This document shows positions 1 to 6,162 of a stretch of 6,719 nucleotides of DNA, one piece after another. The DNA lies in NCBI GenBank assembly GCA_003248565.1, contig QFOV01000313.1:1-6719 (forward strand), read 5' to 3'. The notes under the pieces were generated by a model that saw only the letters and a list, made by a program, of their open reading frames with translations, did not search any database and was not told the origin of the DNA. The stretch's first letter is position 1, and each line of letters opens with the position of its first letter. Made by a program: the position numbers and the translations under genes. This DNA comes from Stenotrophomonas sp. Its GTDB lineage: Bacteria > Pseudomonadota > Gammaproteobacteria > Xanthomonadales > Xanthomonadaceae.

Positions 1-555
1 CGCGGCATCGGCAGGCGGATCGGGAATGGCCAGCAGCGGCGCATCCTGCTCGATGGCGGCGGTGATCCGCGACAAGGGAATGGACGGCCCGCGCGTGCGT
101 GGCATGCGCGGGTTGATATGCGCGAGGATGCGGGTCGCGCGGGGCCAGGTCGCCGGGGTGAAGTCGCAGGCGATGCCCAGCGAACAGTTGCCGTCCTCGT
201 CCGGCGGCGCCACCTGTACCAGCACGGCGTCGAAGGCAACGCTCTCGCGCAGCCAGCGCCAGGTGGCGGTATAGGTCATCGGCAGGTAGTCGACGCGGCC
301 CGCCAGCCACGAACTGCGCAGATCGCTGCTCAGGAAGATCGTGCGCTGGCGTGCCTGCGGGTGCAGTCCGGCAAAATCGAAGGTGTTGACGGTGGGGATG
401 TGCACGCCGGTGAAGCGCAGCCCGCCGCAGCGTTCGGCGCCGTTGCGCAGCCAGTGTTCGAGCAGCAGGGAATGGCCGGCACAGCCGGGCGCGAAGACCT
501 CGGGTCCCTGCGCGAGGTAGTCGAAGAAGGTGTCGGCATCCAGAGGTCGGGGCAT
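1..555 (-). CDS. Cat1-type acetyl-CoA hydrolase/CoA-transferase family protein, N-terminal part
   Basis: Incomplete: the N-terminal 185 residues read from an ATG at 555 down to base 1, and the rest lies beyond the left edge. Members of this family (acetyl-CoA hydrolase, succinyl-CoA:acetate, 4-hydroxybutyrate and itaconate CoA-transferases) move CoA between short carboxylates and are usually about 430 residues or longer. Seen here: HIPTVNTFDFAGLH at residues 52-65, GRVDYLPM at 86-93, QVAPPDEDGNCSLGI at 114-128 (the family's 'PPDEhGyCSLG' segment), and HINPRMPRTRG at 146-156 (family 'NPqMPRT.G'). The catalytic glutamate lies further downstream and cannot be checked. The ATG at 555 is the only usual start: upstream in this frame there is no ATG, GTG or TTG before a stop at about 622. 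No strong ribosome binding site is seen. It is divergent from the MmgE/PrpD operon and shares its control region. The family call is firm, but the substrate is unknown; an itaconate or other dicarboxylate CoA-transferase is only one possibility. Confidence 0.9.
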   Translation of the reverse strand, partial: MPRPLDADTFFDYLAQGPEVFAPGCAGHSLLLEHWLRNGAERCGGLRFTGVHIPTVNTFDFAGLHPQARQRTIFLSSDLRSSWLAGRVDYLPMTYTATWRWLRESVAFDAVLVQVAPPDEDGNCSLGIACDFTPATWPRATRILAHINPRMPRTRGPSIPLSRITAAIEQDAPLLAIPDPPADAA

Positions 556-582
556 GGGCTGATTGCGGCGGTCGGGATACGG

Positions 583-603
583 ATCATATGATATGTCCGG
601 ACA
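583..603. promoter_or_regulatory. Candidate operator: two adjacent perfect 10-bp palindromes
   Basis: ATCATATGAT (583-592) and TGTCCGGACA (594-603) are each perfect dyads, separated by one A. A third overlapping dyad, CATAT-G-ATATG, spans 585-595. The block overlaps the candidate minus-strand -10 and lies just upstream of the candidate plus-strand -10 at 612. One bound regulator could therefore control both directions. Short dyads of the TGTC..GACA kind are typical of dimeric HTH regulators such as GntR/FadR-type proteins. That assignment is inference, since no regulator gene is in the window. Confidence 0.45.
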
Positions 604-651
604 AAGTCGGTTATGCTCTTTTCACACGGTTGCTGTTCCCACCATCCCAAA

Positions 652-665
652 CCCGCTGTTGCGGG
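652..665 (+). other. Small GC-rich hairpin in the operon leader
   Basis: CCCGC (652-656), loop TGTT, GCGGG (661-665) form a perfect 5-bp stem with a 4-nt loop, 24 nt upstream of the ATG at 690 and downstream of the candidate promoter. There is no U-tract after it, so it is not an intrinsic terminator. It could stabilise the leader or mean nothing; stems this short are common by chance in GC-rich DNA. Confidence 0.2.
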
Positions 666-689
666 CCTGCACCGAGACCTCATCGCGCG

Positions 690-2048
690 ATGACCACGCC
701 TGCCGCCAGCCTTACCGAACAGCTCGCCCAGCGCCTGCAACGGCCGGTGGATGCTGCTGCCCGTGAGCGTGCCGCATTGCTGCTGGTCGATTGGCTGGGC
801 TGCGCACTGGCTGCGTTGCGCTACCCGATTGCTGCCCAGCTGCAGTCGGTGGTGCAGGCGCAGGCCGGTGGCAATGTGGTGGCCTTGGGCGCTGGCCGCC
901 GCAGTGCAGCCGACGCGCTGCTGCTCAATGCCGCGCTTGGTAATGTGCTGGAAATGGACGATGTGCACCGCGGTGCCATCCTGCATCCCGGTCCGGTAGT
1001 CATCCCGGTAGCGCTGGCTGCGGCGCAGGCCGAAGGCGCGGATGCAGCAGCGCTGCTCGATGCCATCGTGCGCGGCTACGAAGCCACCATCCGCATCGGC
1101 CGGGCGCTGGGCAAGGCGCACTACCGCTACTGGCATCCCACCTCGACCGCTGGCGCGTTTGGCGCTGCCGCTGCGGCTGCATCGGTGCTGCGCCTGCCGG
1201 CCGAATCGGTGGCTGATGCGCTGGGCAATGCCGGCAGCCGTACTGGCGGGCTGTGGCAGATGCGCCACGAGCCGGTGCCGACCAAGTCATTGCATAACGC
1301 CGAAGCCGCACGCAGTGGCTGGCTGGCGGCACAATTGGCGCTGGCGGGCATGCGTGGGCCGCGCAGGATACTGGAAGGCGAGCAGGGCCTGTTTGCCGCC
1401 ACCGCACCGGACGCCGTGCCGGAACTGGTGGTTGCCGACGAAGACGATTGGTTGATCCACAGCACCAGCCTGAAGCCGTGGCCGGCTTGCCGCCATGCAC
1501 ATCCGGCGATTGATGCGATGCTGGAAGCGATGGCGCAGCTTGATGCAGCTGATATCGCGCAGATCGAACGCATCGAAGTACGCACCTATGCCGAGGCCCT
1601 GCGCTTCTGCGACCGCGCCCAGCCGCAGACCGAGCTGGAGGCCAAGTTCAGCCTGCAGCACGCGCTGGCCTCGATCCTGGTCAACGGCCGGCCGCAGCTT
1701 GAGCACTACACCACCGAAGCCTGCGGCGATGGCGAGCTGGCGCCGTGGCGACAGCGTATCGCGTTGATCGAGGATGCAGCCTGCAGCCAGCGTTTCCCCG
1801 CGCACTACGGCGCCAGCGTGCAGCTGTGGCTGGCCGATGGCCACAGCGTGCAGGCCGAGCGCATCGATGCCTGGGGCGACCCGGAATGCCCGATGCCGGC
1901 CGAGGATGTGCTGGCCAAGGCGCTGGCCCTGGCGCAATGGGGTGGCGTATCCGCAGGCTTGGCGCAACCCCTCTTTGGGCAGGTGCAGGCGCTGGCCAAT
2001 GGCGGCAGTCTGGACGCCTTGAACGCCATGTTGGCGCGGGTGGCTTGA
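690..2048 (+). CDS. MmgE/PrpD family protein 1 (2-methylcitrate dehydratase / cis-aconitate decarboxylase superfamily)
   Basis: This is a 452-residue protein, the usual length for a family that includes 2-methylcitrate dehydratase, cis-aconitate decarboxylase and iminodisuccinate epimerase, all cytosolic enzymes acting on di- or tricarboxylates without a metal cluster. Visible motifs in order: LLVDWLGCALAAL (31-43), the acidic pair and histidine EMDDVHRG...LHPG (88-101), GYEATIRIGRAL (129-140), YWHPTSTAGAFGAA (147-160), PTKSLHNAEAARSG (197-210) with the family lysine K199, SLKPWPACRHAHPAIDA (260-276) and EAKFSLQHALA (317-327). By comparison with cis-aconitate decarboxylase, D90/D91, H99, H149, K199 and H271 are the expected active-site positions, all present. 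I chose the ATG at 690 because the family starts about 35 residues before the DWLG motif. An in-frame ATG at 588 would add 34 unrelated residues and run over the promoter region. The ribosome binding site is weak. The stop shares one base with the next start (TGATG), implying translational coupling. The substrate is not determinable; calling it prpD would be unsafe because no methylcitrate synthase or methylisocitrate lyase is nearby. Confidence 0.92.
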   Translation: MTTPAASLTEQLAQRLQRPVDAAARERAALLLVDWLGCALAALRYPIAAQLQSVVQAQAGGNVVALGAGRRSAADALLLNAALGNVLEMDDVHRGAILHPGPVVIPVALAAAQAEGADAAALLDAIVRGYEATIRIGRALGKAHYRYWHPTSTAGAFGAAAAAASVLRLPAESVADALGNAGSRTGGLWQMRHEPVPTKSLHNAEAARSGWLAAQLALAGMRGPRRILEGEQGLFAATAPDAVPELVVADEDDWLIHSTSLKPWPACRHAHPAIDAMLEAMAQLDAADIAQIERIEVRTYAEALRFCDRAQPQTELEAKFSLQHALASILVNGRPQLEHYTTEACGDGELAPWRQRIALIEDAACSQRFPAHYGASVQLWLADGHSVQAERIDAWGDPECPMPAEDVLAKALALAQWGGVSAGLAQPLFGQVQALANGGSLDALNAMLARVA

Positions 2049-3283
2049 TGCGATTGACTGAAGCGCTGTTGCAGCATGCGCGCACGCTGCGTTTTGAAGA
2101 CCTTTCCGCCGAGGCGATCGCGGCCACGAAGGTGTTCGTGATGGATTCGGCGGCCGTGGGGCTTTCTGGCTCCGGCCCGCAGGTGCCGCTGACCCAAACC
2201 GTTCGACGCAGTGCCGCCAGCTACGGCAGCGGCAATGCCGCGCGTGTGTGGGTGACCGGCGAAGCCTTGCCGGCGGCCAGCGCGGCGATGGTCAACGGCT
2301 ACCAGATCCACAGCCAGGAATTTGATTGCGTACATATGCCGGCGGTGGTGCATCCACTGGCGGTTATTCAATCGGCCTTGATTGCCGCTGCCGAGCAACG
2401 GGCAAACGTCGATGGTGTTCCGGTAGATGGCAAAGCCCTGATCACCGCGCTCAATGTCGCCGTTGATGTAGCTACGTTGATCGGCATCAGTGGCCGCGTG
2501 GCTATGCGTTTCTTCCGGCCATCGATGTGCGGTGCACTCGGCGCAGCAGCTGGTATCGCCCATCTGCATGGCGCTGACGAGGAACTGCTGCGTCGCACGC
2601 TCGGCCTGACCTATAGCCACCTGTCCGGCACCATGCAGGCGCATGTGGAAGGCTCGCCGACGCTGGCCTTGCAGGTCGCATTGAACTCGCGCGCTGCCTT
2701 GAGCTGCTGGGAGCTTGCACGCAATGGCTTTCCGGCACCGCGCGAAATGCTGGAAGGTCCCTTTGGCTATCTGCCGCTGATCGAGGGCGAGTTCGACGTC
2801 GGACCGTCGCTGCAGAAACTGGCCGCGCGCGAAGCGCAGATCCTCACCGTGAGCCACAAGGTGTTCCCGACCGGCGGCGCCGCGCATGCCGCACAGGACA
2901 TGCTGATGGAGCTGCGCCAGCAGCACGGCCTGAAGCTGGACAACGTCGCCAGCATCGAACTGCAGGCGCCGCCGCTGGTGCGCCGCTTGGTCGGCCGCAG
3001 CTATCAGCCCGCAATGGAAACCAGCTACGCACGGCTTTGCCTGCCGTTCCTGCTCGGCACCGTGCTGCTGGATGGCAAGGTCGGCTTGTCCGCCTATGCG
3101 CCGGACAAGCTCGCCGACGCGCAGCTGGCCGCGTTCGCCAACCAGGTCAGCCTGGTGCCGAACGACTGCGACGATCCCAATGCGCTGGTGCCGCAATCGA
3201 TGACGATCACCCTGCGTGACGGCTCCACCACTGCCTTGACCACGCCGCGCGTCCCTTCGATGCCGGCCACCGTGCTGCCCTGA
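2048..3283 (+). CDS. MmgE/PrpD family protein 2, divergent active site, C-terminus frameshifted
   Basis: The frame as it stands encodes 411 residues. Family features are present: LRFEDLSAEAIAATKVFVMDS (near 14-34), HSQEFDCVHMP...VHP (88-103), FFRPSMCGALGAA (155-167), SPTLALQVALNSRAAL (203-218), SHKVFPTGGAAHAAQDML (269-286) and the C-terminal 'LRDGS' strand (389-393). Against its upstream neighbour, segment by segment without gaps, the HPT histidine is arginine (R157), the active-site lysine is leucine (L206), and the DD pair is DC (D93/C94). H280 and H102 are kept. It may be a non-catalytic partner of protein 1 or perform a different reaction. The ATG at 2048 overlaps the previous stop and fits the family start. 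The protein stops early at 3281-3283: the conserved terminal helix is encoded one frame away (3253-3360), and restoring one base near 3253 gives about 437 residues. This is a true mutation or a sequencing error. Family membership is secure; activity is uncertain. Confidence 0.88.
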   Translation: MRLTEALLQHARTLRFEDLSAEAIAATKVFVMDSAAVGLSGSGPQVPLTQTVRRSAASYGSGNAARVWVTGEALPAASAAMVNGYQIHSQEFDCVHMPAVVHPLAVIQSALIAAAEQRANVDGVPVDGKALITALNVAVDVATLIGISGRVAMRFFRPSMCGALGAAAGIAHLHGADEELLRRTLGLTYSHLSGTMQAHVEGSPTLALQVALNSRAALSCWELARNGFPAPREMLEGPFGYLPLIEGEFDVGPSLQKLAAREAQILTVSHKVFPTGGAAHAAQDMLMELRQQHGLKLDNVASIELQAPPLVRRLVGRSYQPAMETSYARLCLPFLLGTVLLDGKVGLSAYAPDKLADAQLAAFANQVSLVPNDCDDPNALVPQSMTITLRDGSTTALTTPRVPSMPATVLP

Positions 3284-3360
3284 TCTCCCACTTCGACCAA
3301 TTGCAGGACATCGACGATGTCAGGCAGCTGGTCGACCTGCTGATTGTCGAGACCCCATGA
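3253..3360 (+). pseudogene. Detached C-terminal segment of MmgE/PrpD protein 2 (frame shifted by one base)
   Basis: Read in the frame starting at 3253 (CCC TTC GAT), this stretch encodes 35 residues, including HFDQLQDIDDVRQLVDLL, and ends with TGA at 3358-3360. MmgE/PrpD proteins commonly end in a helix with a 'L..l.DVR.L..LL' pattern, and protein 1 ends similarly with SLDALNAML. The frame is open back to 3220, so the break lies between 3220 and the premature stop at 3281. The CCC run at 3253-3255 is the simplest place, since adding one C joins R-V to P-F-D-A-G-H. In the restored frame the stop overlaps the ligase start as ATGA, like the other junctions of this operon. A classical slippery heptamer for -1 frameshifting is not present. 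Confidence 0.75.
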
Positions 3361-4754
3361 CCTACGCCACCTATTTCGAATCCTTCGATGTCAAGGAGCT
3401 GCTTCAGCAGTTCCCGCTGGACCAGGCCTTCACCGACAAGTTCAAGACCATCAGCCGTGAGGAACTGCGCGCCGAGCAGAACGCGATGTTCCTGCGCTGC
3501 GTGGCACGCGCCTGGCAGATACCGTTCTATCAGCGCCTGTGGGGCAATGCAGGCATCAAGCCGGACGATATCCAGAGCCTGGACGACATCACTAAACTGC
3601 CGGTATTCGGCAAGCATGAGATCATGGCCTCGGTCGAAGCCAATCCGCCGCTTGGCGATTTCCACGGCTGGCTGGACGGCACCGACGCTGGCAACAAGCC
3701 GCTGGTCTTCCACACCACCTCCGGCACCACCGGTCGCCCGCAGCCGCTGGTGTTCTCGCCGCATTCGCGCGAAGTGCAGAGCCTGCTGCTTGCCCGCCTG
3801 TACCGCTGGCAGGGCATGCAGCCCGGCGACGTGGTGCACTCGGTGTATGGCCACGGCATGATCAACGGCGGCCACTATGTGCGTGAGGCGGTGACGCATT
3901 ACACGCAGGCACTGTTCTGTTCGGCCGGCACCGGCATCGAGATGCGCTCTGCGCAGCAGGTGCAGTTGATGAAGAACATGGGCGCCAACGTGATTGTTGG
4001 CTTCGCCGACTACATCAAGAAGCTGGCCGACGTGGCCCGCGAGAACGGCTTGGTGCCGGGCAAGGACATCCCGGTGCGGATGATCTGCGGCCACCTCGGC
4101 CGTGAATCGCGCGAGTCGTTGTCGGCGGCCTGGGGCGGTGTCGAACTGTACGACTGGTATGGCGTGGGCGACACCGGCGCGATTGCCGGGCAGGGCCCGG
4201 ATCAGGATGGTCTCTATCTGATGGAAGATGCGCAGTACGTCGAAATCCTCGACGTGGACAGCGGTGAACTGGTCGCCGACGGCGACACCGGCGACATGGT
4301 GGTCACCTGCCTGTACAAGGACGACATCTACCCGATCATCCGCTTCAACACCCACGACGTGACCCGCGTATTGACCACGCCCTCGCCGCTGGGCATGAAC
4401 CTGCGCCGCATCGAGGGCTTCCTCGGCCGCAGCGACAACATGGTCAAGATCCGCGGCATCAATGTGTTCCCGCAGGCGATGGCACCGGTGCTGGAAGAGC
4501 ATGCATCGTTCGCCGGTGAGTTCATCTGCGTCGCCAGCCGCGACGAAGGCGGGCGCGACGATCTGGCCGTGCACGTGGAAACCCGTGGCGCATTGGATGA
4601 CGCACAACTGGCAGCGGAGTTCGCCGCGTTGCTGCGCCAGCGCCTCGGTGTTGAAATGAGCATCGTGCTGGCCGCACCGGGTGAGCTGGCGGCATTGACC
4701 GGTATCGAAGTACGGCAGAAGCCGGTGCGTCTGATCGACAAACGTTTCGCTTGA
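3357..4754 (+). CDS. PaaK-like AMP-forming acyl/aryl-CoA ligase
   Basis: This is a 465-residue member of the phenylacetate-CoA ligase branch of the ANL adenylating enzymes, which join a carboxylic acid to CoA through an acyl-AMP intermediate in the cytosol. Motifs: the phosphate-binding loop HTTSGTTGRPQPLVFS (119-134); YDWYGVGDTG (265-274), where PaaK has YDIYGLSE, so the usual glutamate is D272; GLYLMEDAQYVEIL (285-298); YPIIRFNTHDVTR (325-337) with the ribose-binding D334; the hinge GRSDNMVKIRGINVFP (357-372); and the C-terminal domain ending RQKPVRLIDKR (453-463), where K455 matches the catalytic lysine of 'GKAxRvvDKR'. The length is normal for the family. The pocket segment around SVYGHGMINGGHYVREA (162-178) differs from PaaK, so phenylacetate should not be assumed. 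The ATG at 3357 overlaps the ancestral stop of the preceding gene; its own ribosome binding site is poor (only CGAGA at 3348-3352), so it probably relied on coupling. The substrate is unknown, perhaps a carboxylate released by the amidase or handled by the MmgE/PrpD proteins. Confidence 0.9.
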   Translation: MTYATYFESFDVKELLQQFPLDQAFTDKFKTISREELRAEQNAMFLRCVARAWQIPFYQRLWGNAGIKPDDIQSLDDITKLPVFGKHEIMASVEANPPLGDFHGWLDGTDAGNKPLVFHTTSGTTGRPQPLVFSPHSREVQSLLLARLYRWQGMQPGDVVHSVYGHGMINGGHYVREAVTHYTQALFCSAGTGIEMRSAQQVQLMKNMGANVIVGFADYIKKLADVARENGLVPGKDIPVRMICGHLGRESRESLSAAWGGVELYDWYGVGDTGAIAGQGPDQDGLYLMEDAQYVEILDVDSGELVADGDTGDMVVTCLYKDDIYPIIRFNTHDVTRVLTTPSPLGMNLRRIEGFLGRSDNMVKIRGINVFPQAMAPVLEEHASFAGEFICVASRDEGGRDDLAVHVETRGALDDAQLAAEFAALLRQRLGVEMSIVLAAPGELAALTGIEVRQKPVRLIDKRFA

Positions 4755-4759
4755 GGAAG
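4753..4759 (+). promoter_or_regulatory. Strong Shine-Dalgarno that fixes the GTG start of the amidase gene
   Basis: GAGGAAG lies 5 nt before the GTG at 4765 and overlaps the ligase stop codon (TGA, 4752-4754). It is the best ribosome binding site in the window and supports the GTG start. The nearest in-frame ATG codons (residues 11 and 13) lack such a site. Confidence 0.7.
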
Positions 4760-4764
4760 ACCGC

Positions 4765-6162
4765 GTGAGCAAGGCCGATGCGCAGTTGTTGAGCATGGAT
4801 ATGACGGCGCAGGCGGCCTTGCTGGCTGCCGGTGGAGTCAGCTGTACCGAACTGATCGAGCAGCAGTTGGGAGCCATCGTCGCCAGCCAGGTGCAGATCA
4901 ACAGCTATATCCATGTTGATACGGAAGGCGCATTGGCTGCGGCCACGCAGTCCCAGCAACGCCGCCAACGTGGTCTGGCGCGTCCTTTGGAAGGCCTGCC
5001 GATCGCGGTCAAGGACAATATCGACGTTGCCGGCATGGTCACCACCGCCGGCATGGAGACCCGCCGTCACAGCGCAGCCGCCAGCAGCGACAATCCTGCG
5101 GTGGGTGCCTTGCGCGCGGCCGGCGCGGTGATCGTCGGCAAGCTCAACATGCACGAAGCGGCGATGGGCGCCGACAACGACAACCCGTTCTATGGTGCTT
5201 GCCACAACCCGCATCGGCACGGTCATACGCCGGGCGGTTCCAGCGGTGGCAGTGGTGCGGCGGTGGCCGCTGGTTTGTGCGCGGCGGCGCTGGGCACCGA
5301 CACCATGGGTTCGGTGCGCATCCCGGCAAGCTATTGCGGTGTGGTTGGGCTCAAGCCCAGTTGGGGCGCGATCAGCACCCGCGGCACCGTTGCCCTGTGC
5401 AGGCGGCTGGATCACATCGGCCCGTTGACGCGTTCGGCGCGTGACCTGCGCCTGTTGCTGCAGCTCATGTCCGGCTTCGATCCCGACTGCGCGCAGTCGC
5501 GCTTCATCCAATACGCCGCGCCGGATGCGGAGGGCCTGCGCATTGGCGTGGTGGATCTGTTCGATGCAACCGATATCGCTCCTGACGTGCAGGCGGCATT
5601 CGAGGATGGCCTGCGCGTGCTGGTCGGCTTGGGCCACCAGCTGAAGCCGCTGCCGGCACCGGCGTTTGCGTCGGCACGCGCACGTCGCGCTGGCCTGCTG
5701 ATGAGCGAAGCCGAGTTGTTGGTCGAACACGCCGAGGCCTGGGCCGCTGACCGCAGCAAATTCTCGCCGCTGCTGGTCAAGCTGATGTCGTGGGCAGAAG
5801 GCCGCAGCGCTGCCGAACTGGCTGCCGCCTCGCAGCTCGCCGATCGCGGGCAGGTGCAGCTGCAGCAGTGGCTGGCGCGTTGCGACGTGCTGGTAATGCC
5901 GACTGCGCCCCAGCGTGCATTCGCCTTCGGTACCCCGGCGCCGGCCAGCCAGGCCGATCTCACTGCCTACGCCAACCTGGCCGGCAACCCAGCCTTGTCG
6001 GTACCGCTGCCGGTAGCTGCGGGAGAGTTGCCCGTAGGCATGCAGCTGATCGGCAATGTGGGCGACGAACTCACGCTGATTGCGCTGGCGGAGGCCTTCC
6101 AACACGCCATTGGCTGGCAGCCCGCGCTGCCCGATGCCTGCAAAACCTGGTGGCCGAAATGA
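4765..6162 (+). CDS. Amidase-signature family hydrolase
   Basis: This is a 465-residue Ser-cisSer-Lys amidohydrolase that cleaves a carboxamide (or similar) to carboxylate and ammonia or amine. The triad is visible: K83 in LPIAVKDNIDVAG (78-90), cis-Ser S159 in TPGGSSGGSGAAVAAG (155-170), and nucleophile S183 in GTDTMGSVRIPASYCGVVGLKP (177-198). The 24-residue spacing between the two serines matches known members. The C-terminal segment ANLAGNPALSVPLP (around 408-421) and PVGMQLIG (around 427-434) are typical of the family. The length is that of a single-domain amidase, with no signal peptide or extra domain. The start is GTG with a strong ribosome binding site. It is not likely to be the tRNA amidotransferase subunit GatA: no gatB or gatC is adjacent, and the setting is catabolic. 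It probably frees a carboxylate (and nitrogen) for the neighbouring ligase or CoA-transferase. Its stop overlaps the next start as ATGA. Confidence 0.92.
   Translation: MSKADAQLLSMDMTAQAALLAAGGVSCTELIEQQLGAIVASQVQINSYIHVDTEGALAAATQSQQRRQRGLARPLEGLPIAVKDNIDVAGMVTTAGMETRRHSAAASSDNPAVGALRAAGAVIVGKLNMHEAAMGADNDNPFYGACHNPHRHGHTPGGSSGGSGAAVAAGLCAAALGTDTMGSVRIPASYCGVVGLKPSWGAISTRGTVALCRRLDHIGPLTRSARDLRLLLQLMSGFDPDCAQSRFIQYAAPDAEGLRIGVVDLFDATDIAPDVQAAFEDGLRVLVGLGHQLKPLPAPAFASARARRAGLLMSEAELLVEHAEAWAADRSKFSPLLVKLMSWAEGRSAAELAAASQLADRGQVQLQQWLARCDVLVMPTAPQRAFAFGTPAPASQADLTAYANLAGNPALSVPLPVAAGELPVGMQLIGNVGDELTLIALAEAFQHAIGWQPALPDACKTWWPK

Larger units (their letters stand above)
556..689. promoter_or_regulatory. 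Divergent intergenic control region
   Basis: This gap of about 134 bp separates the leftward CoA-transferase from the rightward operon and is locally more AT-rich than the genes. Candidate -10 elements, judged by eye, are TATGAT on the minus strand (complement of 583-588), which would place transcription about 20 nt before the ATG at 555, and TATGCT at 612-617 on the plus strand, which would give a leader of about 65 nt before the ATG at 690. Neither has a convincing -35 box at standard spacing, so an activator may be needed. Two palindromes (583-603) sit between or over these elements. A long upstream extension of the first operon gene, open from 588, would run through this region, but the extension resembles nothing in the family. 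Confidence 0.5.

Noticed and set aside
588..689. Upstream extension of MmgE/PrpD protein 1 from an ATG at 588
   Set aside because: The 34 added residues do not resemble the family N-terminus and overlap the palindromes and candidate promoter; the ATG at 690 fits the usual length.
330..1268. Minus-strand open frame of 312 codons over the divergent promoter
   Set aside because: It is out of frame with the Cat1-type protein, whose motifs are in another minus frame starting at 555, and it is antisense to MmgE/PrpD protein 1.
1805..3196. Minus-strand open frame of 463 codons across the two MmgE/PrpD genes
   Set aside because: It crosses the boundary of two well supported genes, has no family motif, and is a composition shadow.
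3245..3262. Programmed -1 ribosomal frameshift in MmgE/PrpD protein 2
   Set aside because: The CCC TTC run does not make a full X XXY YYZ slippery heptamer in the reading frame, and I saw no obvious downstream stem-loop; a deletion or sequencing error is simpler.
690..3283. Methylcitrate cycle (prpD) assignment for the MmgE/PrpD genes
   Set aside because: No methylcitrate synthase or methylisocitrate lyase is nearby, and the family covers several other reactions.
3207..4901. Long open frame on the minus strand (564 codons) opposite the ligase
   Set aside because: It lies antisense to a gene with full family motifs and has a skewed His/Val/Ala/Gln composition with no recognisable domain; a usual shadow in GC-rich DNA.
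4522..6105. Long open frame on the minus strand (527 codons) opposite the amidase
   Set aside because: Antisense to a gene with a complete amidase triad; Arg/Gln/His-rich translation with no motif.
4765..6162. GatA (Glu-tRNA amidotransferase subunit A) assignment for the amidase
   Set aside because: It shares the amidase signature only; no gatB or gatC neighbours, and the context is CoA/carboxylate metabolism.
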